Part shown: positions 24,445 through 36,800 of the stretch, in pieces
Position numbering within the stretch: position 1 is the stretch's first letter
How the letters are laid out: the number at the start of each line of letters is the position of its first letter
Assembly: GCF_015832195.1 (NCBI RefSeq)
Contig: NC_052018.1
Location: 52,885,666-52,949,665 of the forward strand
From: Motacilla alba alba
Taxonomy: Eukaryota; Chordata; Aves; Passeriformes; Motacillidae
Direction of reading: 5' to 3'
DNA length: 64,000 nucleotides
Made by a program: the position numbers and the translations under genes
Notes under the pieces: model-generated
Told to the model about the DNA's origin: nothing
Seen by the model: only the letters and a program-made list of their open reading frames with translations
Databases searched by the model: none

Positions 24445-27400
24445 TGTAATTTTGTAATCCCTGGTGCTGGCACGTAAATTGCTATATTAAACCCACAGAT
24501 GGGAACAGGTTCGTGGGATTTTCCCTTCTTTGATATCTTAATTGCTTTCCTCGTTATTTCTCTCTTTTGAATTTTTTTTTTAAATTCTGCATTTCTAATC
24601 ATGAGCTAAATTTTAGTAAATTATTTCCCACCGTTGCTCATGTTTTATTGAAATATGCACACTTTGTTTTCTTGCAGTGCACTTTGTGACTGTTTGAAAA
24701 GCTCCCACCTATTAATTTCTGTAGTACTGTTGTAACTTTATGAATGACAGTATTTATTATGTTTCTGTGAGTAAAAACAACCTGAGTCTTCTCTTCCAGG
24801 TCTACTGTATCCCTATGAGTTGGGAATCTGTGTAGGTCATGTTAAAGGAATAACTTTGTTTCTTATGTAACTTTAGCATTAATTTTACATCCAATTTATC
24901 ATTTTCCATCCTCTTAGATCCTATGAATGCTCTTTGCAGAGAAATAAATAAATAAGCAAACAATTACAAAGCAAAAAACTATGAAACTGAGATCAACTTT
25001 CCTCAAACTCTGGTAATTTCCTCTTAATTGAGGACTCCAGCAACATGTGAGAATATTAGACCTGTATAGGATGGGATTCCCCCATCTGGATCTTGATAAA
25101 CTTGAAAGAGAGATAAGAGGAAATGCTTCAAGGGAATATCCAAACTTTCCCAAAGAATGTTAATGAATGCTTTACAGCCTCCCAGATCAAACTATCTAGT
25201 ATTAGATATAAGACTCCTAAATTTTAAGATTTTTCTTTGCAACACCACTGTGGAAATTAATGGATTAGACTTTAAAAGACTTTGGATATCATTCACACTC
25301 CATTACCCTCAAAATAGGTGTTTGATGCTCTGTGAGTGTTGATAGCACCCTCTGGGTTCAATGTAATATGACTTATCCATGGGTAGACATGGACTTTCTT
25401 ATCTAGTGATAAGTCAGAAATAGTATTTTAATTTTTTCCTTGTTTCTTTTTCTGATGGACCTCCCAAAACCCCTTTAAAATTATTGCATTTCTGCTGAGG
25501 AAAAAGTTCATGGTCCAAACAGATTCCCACCTGTAACAAACAGAAATTGAACTAACATTTAAGGATGAAAATTTTAAAATGGAACTTAAACAATGAGCTG
25601 GATTTGTAGACTAATTTGTTTAATATAAGTGTAGTGTGTAGATGTTCAGAACCAACTTGTCACTCTGTAATGAAAAATGGCTAGTAGCTTTCATTTAACA
25701 CTGAATAAGGAACTGTATTTAACAATAACAGGAGAGCCATACTGCATTTTGTATTCTGTTTCAAATTATATCTTTTGCCTAAAACCTTCTTTTGCTCCTG
25801 CTGCTTATCTTCCCTATTACTTGTTATACAAACAGTGCAGTTCTGCTTGAGGATGAGAGATGGATTAAAGAGTAAGGCTGCGGAGAGGTTAAAGACGTAT
25901 GAGAAAAACAGAGTGGTGTGTCATATGGGTGACATTTATCAGGACCCAGGTGCTGGGGGAGTTGAAGCTTTCTGAGCCAGCTTCACAAAATACATCTTTT
26001 TATCCACTTCATGTTTCAGTTAACACAGAAAGCAGAGGAGGAAATGTTCTCTTCCTATCTTATCTATGCCTCCTCCTGGAACTTGCCAGCAGTAGCCTAG
26101 CACATACCACCTACTGCAAACACACAGGGCAGAGATTTGACTGCTGCTCCATTAAGAAAGCAGCATTCATCAGTCAGTGATGCCTCCCATTTTGTGTGCA
26201 CTCCATCCTTCAAAGCCTCCATTCCCTTGGGGATTTGGTATATCTCATCATTTTTTACACAGACTAACTTTTTACACAGACTAAAGGATGACTTTGGTAT
26301 GACTCTGCAATGATGTGAAGCCGTTTCAAAAGCATGCGCTTTACATGCAATTGTACTTCAGTACTGAGTCCCATTCAGCACTGATGAAAGATTCCCATCT
26401 ATTGTGGAAATATCCATAGGTTTTCCCTTTTCTGATCATGGTTACTTTTAACATGAAATGGATTCTGTGCCTCTGCTCAGAGAAACACTAAATCTTCTTC
26501 CAAGTCCCTCAAGATCTTTCCATGGGGGACACTGTGATACCAGCTGTAAAACAGCTGAGATTTTGCCAGCGGGAGTTTTGCTCTTCCTGACAGCAGATGT
26601 AGGATGCAAGTTTCCCTCTTTACTTTTTACTCTGTCCTTTTTTGTCTTCCATCTTTTCAGCTGGCCTCAATTTTCCTTCTTCTGTTTCATGGTATCATTT
26701 GACTTCTTGTAATATTCTGTTCTAACCTTCAGTGGCACCTAAGACAAATCTTGCCTTTTTCCTTCTGAAACAAGTGACTAGGACTCTTCCTTTTGGCAAG
26801 AGAGAATGGTTGAAAGCACAAGTGAACTGGGAATTGTGCATTTTTCTTTTCTTTGTGTGCCTCAGAGAAAATGTTTGCCAAATTGTGTCATCACAATCTC
26901 TAAAGCAGTTTATCAGTGAACAACTGGCAAATAAAATATGTAATTTTCTTAAATAGGAGGCATATTGTCAGGCAATCAAAACCCAGAAATATTATTCCAG
27001 TTCATTCAACACATTCAAGGTGTAGATTTGAGCCTTTTTAAATCCTGCAGGCTTAAAAAGAAGTGCTTTTATCTTCTATCACAATAGTTGGATGCACACT
27101 ATAGTCTGTGGGAAAGCTCTGTAATTTTTGCATATTTTTATTTCTCATTGAGAGTTTCAGATTTTTGGCTTCACACCTGACAAATATGTGACCTTCTAGG
27201 CAAGGCTGCTAGGGTTAGCTTACTTTTAGCCTTCTAAGCAGATACCACTAGGGTCATGTTTGAACCTAAGTCTGCAGGAGTTTTATTCCAAACAGTGTTC
27301 ACTCCTTATTTCCCTCTTTTCCGCCCTCCTATCCTTCCTTTTTCATTTCGGAATTAACTTTTTTACAAGTGCGATTTCACCCCATCTCTTTAGTTTGAGT

Positions 27401-27924
27401 TTCAGTGGAACTCCTTCAAAGTCTGTTTCTCTGGGAAAATTGTTAAAGCAAGGCAGCCTTAGCAATGAGCTGTGTTTGCTTACTCATTAGACCAGTTACA
27501 CTTATGGTACAGCGTATTATGGATCTTCTCTCAAATGAGGGCTTCCAAGCCATGGATGCAATTGCATTATTTTTACTCTGTAATAACAGGCATCTTAGGG
27601 CAGAAAGGAATAATGAAATGGTGCTGCTGAAATACAGGTTTTGCTATATCTAAATTTAATCACTAGGTGCATGGTAGTTAATAATCTTCAGTATCTAAGT
27701 AGGAATAATGAGAGAAGAGGGGAAAAAAGACTCCACAACAAAACCCCCTTCCCCCCAGTAAAAAAGAAGGCAGTTTTGCCAATCTTGCACAATTGTCAGA
27801 AAGCAGGAACTGAAAGGTTATAGTGCAAGTGACTGAATGGTTTTGTGATTTACAATGTTTCAATGGGAAACAGTGTGTTCCCATTCTACTCAGCACTTGT
27901 CAGTTTTGGTCCTTGTTATGCAAG
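24445..27924. other. Unique non-coding DNA right of the array, no gene seen
   Basis: AT-rich sequence with no array similarity and no recognisable repeat end. Frames are all under about 95 codons and none has a recognisable domain. Confidence 0.55.
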
Positions 27925-28374
27925 GAGATGTGGAGAGGCTGGAGAAGGGTCCCAAATCTGATCAAATGACTGGGAAGCCCCTCATATGAGAAAAGGCTGA
28001 GAATTCTGGGTTTTCTCAGCCTTGAGAAAAGAAGGCTTACAGGAGACTTTATGACCATGTTCCAGGATTTTAAAAGTTGGCTACATGGAAGATGGAGATT
28101 CCATTTTTACAAGGAGTCACATGGAAAAGAGAAAGAGTAATGGCTGCAAGTTATTCCTGGGAAGATTCACATGAAATACAAGATAAATTTTTTGCAATGA
28201 GAACCATCAGCCACTGAAATCTCTGCAGGGAAGTGGTGGGCTCAAAATGTTGGACACTTTTAGATTCAGCTGCATAGGGTGCTAAGCTATCTTGTCTAGA
28301 CTGTGCTTTTGCCAGGAAAGACTGGACCAGATAATCCTTGAGGTCCGCTTCCAACCTGGTATTCTGTCATTCTA
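27925..28374 (+). mobile_element. CR1 LINE 3' fragment, diverged
   Basis: The order of words follows an avian CR1 3' end on the plus strand: GGAGAGGCTGGAGAAGGGTC, then CTCATATGAGAAAAGGCTGA, CAGCCTTGAGAAAAGAAGGC, a segment like the TTTTAAAAGTTGG region, CTCTGCAGGGAAGTGG, and finally GGACCAGATAATCCTTGAGG followed by TTCCAACCTGG. It ends ATTCTGTCATTCTA, the eight-base-type CR1 terminus. The copy is 5'-truncated, as usual for LINEs, and substituted throughout, so it is inactive and old. Confidence 0.85.
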
Positions 28375-29939
28375 GGTCCTTTTTGAGTATAGTTTATCTA
28401 TTGCCTTTTTATGGCTTGTTTGTCACATGGCAATTATTATTCTCTCTTGCCTTTGACTTAAGTAGTGGTTACACTGGCATCAAGGCATGTGTACATATTA
28501 GTTTAAAATAATGCATGTAAATTTTATAATTGTGCTTTTCTGTTTCAATACAATGTAAGCATTCCATATAAACAAAAATTAAGAAGACTGTATGGTTGGC
28601 CATACAAAAATATAATTTTTTTAAATTTCAATTTTCCTGTGTTGGGAAGGAGGTAACAGTGGTTTTTCTGTAAACAAGCAAATCTATCAGGTTACACAAA
28701 CCTATTTTTAAAACTTGCAGGGAGACAGAGGGAATCAAGGAACTAAAAGTTTTAACTAGAACAGGTTAATTGGTATAACATGAAGAATAAACAGTTGAAA
28801 CTACAGAAACACAGGAGCAGTATTAGAGAAAGTAGTTTCAACATCTGATTGCGGCTAGTTGTTTTCTTATGGAATTGGGGAAAAAGAACCCAGACAGAGT
28901 GAACTAGAAAGATGCAAACAAGGAACATATAACAGCTTTTAGAATATTTTTGGAGTGGATACCTTAATTTAGGCTCTCAGTACTCCGAAGTTAAGGCAAG
29001 TAAATCTTCTGCAGTCAACAAGTCCTGAATGCCCGTGGTAACTGTTGCTAGTTTTAAGCAGTTCTGCAAAATCAAGCTGAGTTTTTTCTATACACCGCAG
29101 AGCCCAATTTTATGCATTCATTTTAGGAAACTATTAAAATATATGAAATAAATTGAAACTATATTGCATTATAATAAATGAAATGAAATTAAGTATTTAA
29201 TTCCTGTTCTAAATTTTCATTTTATTAAGCTATTAAAGAGAAAGCAGTGAAATATAATTCATACTAAAATCAATTAAGAAATTCCAGAGCTGCATTCTAG
29301 GACAAGAAATGATTGATACTACCCTTTTATGAAACAAACACACACAAACCCCCAAACCAAATAAACCCACACTTTTCTTGAATTCAGGGTTCTCTACTGA
29401 CAAACTTTTTTGACTGCCTGGTGAACTGAATAGCCAGCACTGAAAACACTCTCCACTTAACCTACTGAGCTTCATTTTATTGTAATTTGACCTGTAATTT
29501 GTTTTGGTTTTCTTTTTAGTTTCCAGCAGTAGTGGAGATTCCCTATATTATTGAGACTCAGATTTTTATTTGTTCATAGGGGGACTTTTAAACAGTGCTT
29601 ACAAGTGCAGTAGTTGGGGGTTTCTGCAGAGAAATGAATGTTGACGCAACACATGACTTAATACAAAGTTTCTTGCTGCACCAAATGTATGGATTCAGCT
29701 GTTGCTGCACCTCTCCACAATTCCTGTTCTGCAATGTTTGGAAAATTTGGATTATTATTAAACATTGTCTCTTCTGAGAGAAGAGAAATGCAGGGAAACT
29801 CTACAGTTTTCCTTTAGAGAAAACCCAAAAGAAAAAATGGTGTCAAAACAAAGCAGGGTAAAATATATCAGAAAGCCTTTTCTTGCTGCTAGTGGATGTG
29901 ATGCTGGGAGGGATTTCTTGCTGTGATGGATGGGAGCTG
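28375..29939. other. Unique non-coding DNA, no gene seen
   Basis: AT-rich, particularly at 29090-29230. No transposon end or coding signal noticed. Confidence 0.55.
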
Positions 29940-30365
29940 ATTCCTTCATTCACTACATGTAGGCACTGTGTTCCTTGAAAGGGCTGCACCTGAGAGCAGG
30001 GAGGAATGATGCCTGCTCCCTGTTCCTGGTGGTGACTCTTGGGGTTCAGACTGGAGCCCTGGCAGATGGGAGCACTGGAATATTCTCTCAGAACAAGCCA
30101 ATCCAAGCCATGCCAGGGCAGAAGTGTGGCTGTGCAGGGCTGGCGTGAGAAGCACAGGCAAGGCTGCAGGCCAGTGCCATCAGATCTGCCAGCCCCCAGA
30201 GGAGCAGTGGGCAGCCCCACAGACTTGCCGCAGGCATGAGGAAACAAGGCTGAGGTTATCTAGTGTTACGGGTGTGATATATTGCATACCAGGAGGCTGC
30301 TAAACTATCCTGAGCTGAAAGAAGACCGGGGGAAAGGATCCTCCCCCTGCAATGGCACAGTAGGT
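29940..30365. other. GC-richer unclassified segment
   Basis: This segment is rich in CAGG, GCAG and CCAG words and sharply different from its AT-rich flanks. Frames of up to 134 codons occur on both strands without a domain. The region from about 30258 on reads TGTTACGGGTGTGATATATT and could be the edge of a retroelement, but I could not confirm a family. Confidence 0.35.
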
Positions 30366-30939
30366 AAGGGGTAAAGATGAGATTTCCTTTACTTTTCCAT
30401 TTCCAGCTGGTTGGAATATTTACTGTTCCAAGAGTGATCTTTTTTCAGTGCATAGTCAAATGTAATGTAGTTGAAGAGTTTAAAAATCCCCTTTGTATGC
30501 CTATTCTGACTAAAATGTGCCACCAGAACCATCTCAAAATTTAGCTGACCCAGGGTCAAAAATAAAAATGATGTTGCCATTGCTACAGATATTTAATGAT
30601 ACACCCTGCCATTCAGCTTCTCTTTAGACTGATGCTGCTTAGAATTTTTAGTAATACCTTATAATAAAGGACCATTTTTCTTAGGGGGTTCTTTTTTTTT
30701 TTTGTTGTTGAGGTATGCTAAAAAAGTCTACCAATATCTTTGTGAACCCTTTTAAACAATCTCTTTAACCCACTGCAAGAGCAGCTGCATTACCAGGAAG
30801 GGCAGGCTCAGCCTTCATAATCTTTCACATCAATTTGCTCCAGGACTTCACAGTGGTTCTTGTTAGAAGGTTTTCTCTGGTTTCAGGCTGAAATCCTCCT
30901 TGCTGTGAGTTTACCTTGCAGCCCCTTTTCTCATCTTTA
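30366..30939. other. Unique non-coding DNA, no gene seen
   Basis: AT-rich with a T10 run near 30692. Nothing further recognised. Confidence 0.5.
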
Positions 30940-31150
30940 CTGAACATGGAGAACAGTATATTACCCCTCTCTTCATAGCTGTAATATGTAGCTACTTGTA
31001 TTTTACCTTTTATCACATTTCTCCTAGTTGTTTCTTCTCTAAAAAATATAGCCCAAATTCCTTCACTATTTCTGTATGCTTAAAACCCTCTGATCATTCT
31101 TGCTGCTGTTCTCAACACTCTCTTTAGTCAATCCACAACCTTCTTTAATT
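30940..31150 (-). mobile_element. Ancient CR1-type LINE fragment
   Basis: On the plus strand it reads as the reverse complement of an older CR1 3' region: GAGAACAGTATATTACCCCT, CTTTTATCACATTTCTCCT, TTCTTCTCTAAAAAATA, GCCCAAATTCCTTCACTATT, then the diagnostic AAACCCTCTGATCATTCTTG and TGCTGTTCTCAACACTCTC. Both ends are decayed and no terminal repeat is left. It resembles the CR1 type common in turtles and crocodilians as well as birds, so it probably predates the passerine radiation. Confidence 0.7.
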
Positions 31151-32740
31151 AGGATCCAAGAGATAAATGCTTTTATTTCTACTGCAGCTTTGTGAACAGT
31201 GCAAAAAGCAAGAGAAACAAAGCCAAAGGATTAGGCATTACCTTTCTTTTTACAGCTCAGTAATAAATTTATGCTTTGCCACAACAGGAAGACTGTTGAG
31301 TTGTGTTCACTAATGATCATGATATATCTAAAATAGATTTTTGTCCACAGATAGATACAGTGTAGATTGCATATGCAATCCACTACAAGCTTCTGTTCAG
31401 CAACTCAGCAGCTTTGTCATTTTTTCCATCTTATATTTGTGCAGTTGTTTATTCCTACACAGGAGAAGAACTTGAAAAAAAATCAGTAAAACCAAGAAAT
31501 TACGTCTTTTTTTCTCCACCAACAGCACAAGTCATAGCAACATCTCTCAGTATATGGCTGAACTTTATTCCTAGTGGGAACCTGGACTTGGCTGGCACGG
31601 GACAAGCTCTATTAAGTGTGCAATTGCAAACCTATACTTGCTATTCATTGTGAGATTAGAATTTTAATAATGGTCTGTTCTTCAAGATTGAGTGGGAGTT
31701 GTCCCTTGCTCCTTCATAAATGCTATTGCAATAACAGATTGACAAGAATTTTCCCTTTAATCCGTTTCAAGTATTTTAGGGAAGCCAAAGCAAGCTTGCT
31801 ACAGAGCACATATGCAAATACATGGTGGGAAGTAGGAAATGGTAACAGTCTGGAGCTGCTTCTTCAACACTGTGATTGACAGATTCAATAGGCACATCTG
31901 GTAAGCAACTTCATGGCATGGCCTGCATAAGCACACTGTAAAATTGTAAATGTGGTCTGTGGAGGATAAGGGCTCCTTAGATCTGACATTATGTTTACCA
32001 GGCTCACACTTTTCTAGCAGGAGAGGCCCTTCACCATCTACTGTAAACAGAAAGAAATCAGAGGCTCTCACATGCAGGGCTGTTGGCAGATCACCATGAA
32101 CTTGTTTCAGCCAGAGCACACTTCGTCGTCATGGTCAGTGAAAGCCTCTGAGCTTCAAAGGTAAGTCCTGTGCTCAAAGAGAGACATTGCTATGACCCAT
32201 GACTCCTGGCAGATTTGGTTTCAGTTACTGGAAGATTCTCAAAAAATTCAAAGGCACTTCAGCTCCCTTCAAACTTCAGCAAAGAGCAGCAGACCTCCTA
32301 GACAAAGAGCAAAGTGTAGCACTAGCAGTCCGGCGAGAGTCTGCATCTTGATTTTACTAGAGCAGATGTTATCTGCAAGCAATTAACATACTTGTCATCA
32401 CTAGTAAAATAGATACAGAATTCTTCGAGCTTTTTTTTTATCCACCCTAAAGAAAAGTGTTTGTGCACAAAGCAAAATTTCCACATTAGTATTAAAATAA
32501 CATTCAGTGAGGCGAGCGGCATGTGTCACTTTTTTAGTTTCTTCCAGTTCCTTTTTTTTTTTTCAAAGAGCAATGCTGTAACACTTAGATCAGAGCTGGA
32601 GAACACATTTCATCACTGAGCTGTATCTTTTAACAAGAGAATCTTTGATGTCTGTATTTTTTACTTCACTGTTATTATTTTCAAATGCTACTGTTTGTTT
32701 TGCGTAGAACCACAGCGAGTATGTATCCCACTCTTATAAA
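31151..32740. other. Unique non-coding DNA, no gene seen
   Basis: No recognisable gene or transposon. Frames reach about 106 codons on the minus strand near 31799-32119 without a domain. Confidence 0.5.
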
Positions 32741-33028
32741 TGTGGTGGGTTGACCCTGGCTAGACACCAGGTGACCACCAAAGCTGCTCCATCACTCCCC
32801 TTCTCAGCTGGGCAGGAGAAAATATAACTGAAGTCTTGTGGGCTGAGATCAGGACAGGGAGAGATCACTCACCAGCTGCCATCATGAGCCAAGCAGACCT
32901 GACTTGGGGAAATTAGCTTAATTTACTACCATTCAAATCAGAGTAGGGTAAAGAGAAATAAAATCAAATCTTTAAAAGCACCTTCCCCCCACCTCTCTTT
33001 TCTGCCTGGGCTTAATTTAACTCTCCAT

Positions 33029-33101
33029 TTTCTCTACCTCCTCCCACCCAGTGATGTAGGGGGACAGGAAGTGGGTGACAGGGTGGGAGGAGGTAGAGAA
33101 A
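33029..33101. repeat. 21-bp perfect inverted repeat inside the LTR
   Basis: CTCTACCTCCTCCCACCC (ending 33049) is exactly complementary to GGGTGGGAGGAGGTAGAG (from 33081), extending to 21 bp with the flanking T/A pairs. A 31-nt loop separates the arms. Each arm is a pure-pyrimidine-like or purine-rich strand. Confidence 0.9.
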
Positions 33102-33269
33102 TACATGGGAGCTGCAGTCAGATTGGCAGACACACTGTCTCTGCCAATCCTTCCTCCTCAGGGTACTCCGCACATCCTTTCTCTGCTCCAGAGTGTGGCC
33201 CCTCCCTCAGCAGATACACCCCAACCAACTTTTCTTGTGTTAGTCTTTCCCTTGGGCTACAGTTCCTCA

Positions 33270-33610
33270 CAGACTGCTCCAGCTTGGGTCCTTTCCACAG
33301 GGCCAGTCCTTCAGGAGCAGCCTGCTCCAGCAGATGCCCCCTCAGGGTCACAAGTGCCACCAGCAAACCTGCTCTGGTGTGGGCTCCTCTCTTCATGGGG
33401 CCACAGATCCTTACAGGAGCCTGCTCCAGCACAGGCTTCCCACAGGGTCACAGCCTCCTTTGGGCACCCACCTGCTCTGCCCTGGGGTCCTCCATGGGCT
33501 GTGGTGGATCTCTGCTCCCCCATGGACCTCCCTGGGCTGCAGGGGCACAGCTGCCTCACCACGGTCTGCAGCAGGAGGTGCAGGGGGATCTCTGCTCCAG
33601 CGCCTGGAGC
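33270..33610. repeat. Degenerate ~45-bp minisatellite inside the LTR
   Basis: The word CTGCTCCAGC or a variant (CTGCTCTGG, CTGCTCTGC, CTGCTCCCCC) recurs about every 40-50 bp, each followed by a TGGG/AGG..CTCC..CAGGGTC-like segment. It accounts for much of the LTR length and for the low stop density in several frames. Confidence 0.7.
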
Positions 33611-33715
33611 AGCTCCTCTTATTCTTTCATTGCTCTTGGGGTCTGCAGAATTGCTCTCACTTATTGCCATACCTCTCTCACAGCTGAAGTTGAAATTGTG
33701 TAGGGTGTTTTTTTT

Positions 33716-33802
33716 CTTCTTAAATGTATTATCCCAGAGGATGTTGTTAACAGGCACAACCCTGGCCACTGGAGGTTCTGTCTTGGAGCTGTCTGGCATT
33801 GG
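33716..33802 (-). promoter_or_regulatory. LTR U3 promoter-like CCAAT and TATA-like elements
   Basis: On the minus strand a CCAAT box (33802-33798, within GAGCCAATGCC) is followed about 70-75 nt downstream by ACATTTAAGAA near 33728-33718, a degenerate TATA box. The spacing suits a polymerase II promoter. The TATA-like site is weakened, so activity is uncertain. Confidence 0.45.
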
Positions 33803-33898
33803 CTCTATCAGACACAGCTGAAGCTTCTGGCAGCTTCTCACAAAAGCCACCCCTGTAGTCCCTCCACTATCAAAACTTGGCTACACAATTCCAATACA

Positions 33899-36800
33899 AT
33901 CATTTGCACCACACCATAACCTCAACGAAATCCAAAGATTTCACTGACCTCCAAAGAGCTGTTTTCTGTTTATATGGGTGTATGAGGAATCCAGGGACCT
34001 AGCTGTATATCATCAGTGTGCCTGTTTTTAAAATACTGAGTGTGCTTTGCAGAAGTCACATCCCTAATAAATGTACTACCTTGGTGAAATAACTGTTATA
34101 AAGGTTGTATACTAACCTGTCTTCTGAAGAATCTTTTAATTATCTTACAAGCTTAGAAGAACTAGATCTACTCCACAATTTCTACAGTTAGTTTTTTCTT
34201 ATGAAGGGTTATTTAACATTTTAGCTCATCGGCTCAATGTGCTTCTTGAAATAAGCAGTGTTAACCTAATTTACAGAGGAATTTGCTTTTAGAAGGTCAA
34301 AAGCAGGCAGCAAGCTGTAGCATAAAGAGCTAGCAAAAGAAATTGAATTTGAAACCAAGCTGCTCTGATTCTACTTTATTTAATCTATTCTTCCTAAATA
34401 TCCCCAAGCTCTTCAGCAGCTTCTCTGTTGATTAGCGACAGGAGTTGAGTAGAAAGTAACTATCATGCCAGAAACACTTGGGGGCACTGAATCTGGAATG
34501 AACCACACGTATTTAAAACTAGCTAATATAGTGACATCTTGAAGCAGCCTAGGGCAGAGAAGTTTCCTCTAAACAGAGGTTTCTAGCCCACAAGTCCTTG
34601 AATACTTTTTATGAGTAAATGATCCTGTGGCACGAGCTCTAATTAAAATCATATCAGGCCTGTTCCATATTACCCAGCACAATCTCTGGAGCTTGCTTCT
34701 GTACCTTCCTCTGCCTCACCCTCCAAGCGCTCCTCGCTTACATTCCAGATGCACAGACTGTTAATGCAGCTGAGCTCATGTAAAATGAATGCATGAATGG
34801 GATGGGGAACACCTGAAAGAAGGAAGTTTGTGTACTTCAAACTGTGTGAGACAATACAGACCAAAGACAGTGTAGCAAAGAAGTCCTGCCTTTGTGTACT
34901 GTGATGATGAGTGGAAGAGGAGGATTAAATGATGGCTCCTGAAGTTCTGATAAAGTAATGATGGCTCTGCTTTGACTAAGAGTGATATTGTCATGACAAG
35001 GGTCCTGGTTATAAAGCTGTAAGTTTGATGCAGGACCTCTCTGAAACATCCTTCTGTCTCAACCAAGAGTTCTCTCAAAGAACCCTTAATCTACTTAGAG
35101 AATAAAAAGACAATATGAATCAATTATTTCAGTGGATACCTCCTTATTTACATGTTGGAATGTAAAAGCCTCTGCTTCTCTGATGAAGGGCAAGGTGAGC
35201 AATTCAGAGACCATCTACTTTCTTACAGCACCAACCCTCCTTTCAGCACTTCCCCAAGATTCCCTATAGTTTTTTATTATGTCCCATTCCAGAAAAGCGA
35301 TGCTGCACCTTTATCCTCCTTTTTCCATAGTTTCCTTTTGCATCTAGATATTGTTCTGGCTATCCTGGGGGAAAAATATATATAGAAAATAAGCCATATA
35401 AGCAAAATTAGCCTCCTATTGTTTTTACTGTCTTCATTATATAGTTTCTGCTGATAAAAATATTATTAGAAATGCTTTTACTCTGCAGAACCACTGAAAA
35501 GCAAAAAAAAGTTCCTATTGAACTAATGCAAATAAACAAAACAAAGAAGTAAGAATGCATTTTGGACAGGCAGTTTGGAAGCCTCAGTGGCAGGTATTTG
35601 AGGTACTGAAGGTTTTATATCCCATTTATCAGTGGAAAACTTTAATAATTGAGGATGCCAATGGTGTACTTATTTGATGACTGTCTACAATATAGACAGC
35701 CTTTGAAGACTGCAGTCAATAATGGTTTATTCAGTGCTGGCAGGATGTTTTGTGCCAGGGAATCCAGGTTGCCAGAAGCAAGTGGTTATTTGTTACTGAA
35801 CAGCCGAGCTTCAGAGTGTTACTGTGGCCCACTTTATACCAGTGGTAGTGCAAAAAGCAAAATTATTTTGGAGGTGGCAGAAAAATAGAATAGATGGGGA
35901 ATAAATGCCATAAAATCAGGACAGTTGAAGAATGCCTTTATGGAAGTAATACAAGACAGAATTAAGTTAAACTTTACAAGAGATTTCATCTGAGCTGGAA
36001 AATGGATGATGGAATCAACCATGGAAAATTTTCTGCTTGAAATAATAATTTACTTTTCATAGCTGTGATTGAAATTTTTATGTTTAACATTTTGTGTTTT
36101 GAAAATAGCCCTCTTTTATGGAAGATGGCTTAGTTTGGTCTCAAAGTTAGATGAAATTGAGGAAAAGCAAAAGCACTTAATAATGCTTCCAGCAAAGTTG
36201 AAGTAGGACTTCACATGGCTTTTGTTCTCTTCAGTTATGTTCAGGTTCAGGATCCTCCATCCTGAATAAATATGATAGAAGCTGCTACATTGACCTGTGA
36301 GTGAGCTCCTATATTCCTTCAGAATCCTTTTGAAGAGACCTCTTCTCAAAATGTGTGAAAAATGTGTGTTGATTCAATGGAGTTTCCTTTCAAGTACAAA
36401 CAGACTGAAACTGAAGGCCATACCACCACACATAAAACCTATAATTTCCTTTTTCCTTTAAAAATGAGAATCAGTTGAATATTGGTATGTATGCTACAGT
36501 TTGTGCTGCTAGTAAGGCTGGTAACCATTTCTTTAAAATGTCTCTAGCTGACATTATCCTACCTTATGTAAGACTCTAATTAGTTGATTCTAGGGATATT
36601 ACTTGACAATAATTAGTAGTACTGTGAAAAACTGAGACCTTTCTCTGTTGTTTAAATTCTGTTCATTTAAAAACCAAGCTTGTTGACACAGTTAAACAGA
36701 AAGACTTATTAGGGATAAAGAACATCCTGTAAAAGGAGAGACTGTCTTCTGGAAAAAATACAGAAAAGAGTTGATAACAGGTTACCATTGCAATGACCTG

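Larger units (their letters stand above)
32741..33898 (-). mobile_element. Solo LTR of an avian endogenous retrovirus
   Basis: The element begins TGTGGTGGGTTGACCCTGG at 32741 and ends CCAATACA at 33898, giving TG...CA ends over 1158 bp. I recognise the overall sequence as a common avian LTR, including the segments GGCATTGGCTCTATCAGACA and GCTTCTGGCAGCTTCTCACA. Orientation is taken as minus because a CCAAT and a TATA-like element lie in the right order on that strand. No internal gag/pol/env sequence adjoins either end, so this is a solo LTR left by recombination. I see no clear 4-6 bp target duplication (CTTATAAA on the left, ATCATTTG on the right). Frames of 100-248 codons inside it are spurious. 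The class (ERVK or ERVL) is undecided. Confidence 0.85.

Noticed and set aside
30258..30365. Possible LTR edge starting TGTTACGGGTG
   Set aside because: No matching opposite end, no target duplication and no recognisable LTR sequence was found.
33071..33850. Overlapping frames of 104-248 codons on both strands
   Set aside because: They lie within the solo LTR and exploit its GC-rich minisatellite. No retroviral or other domain is present.
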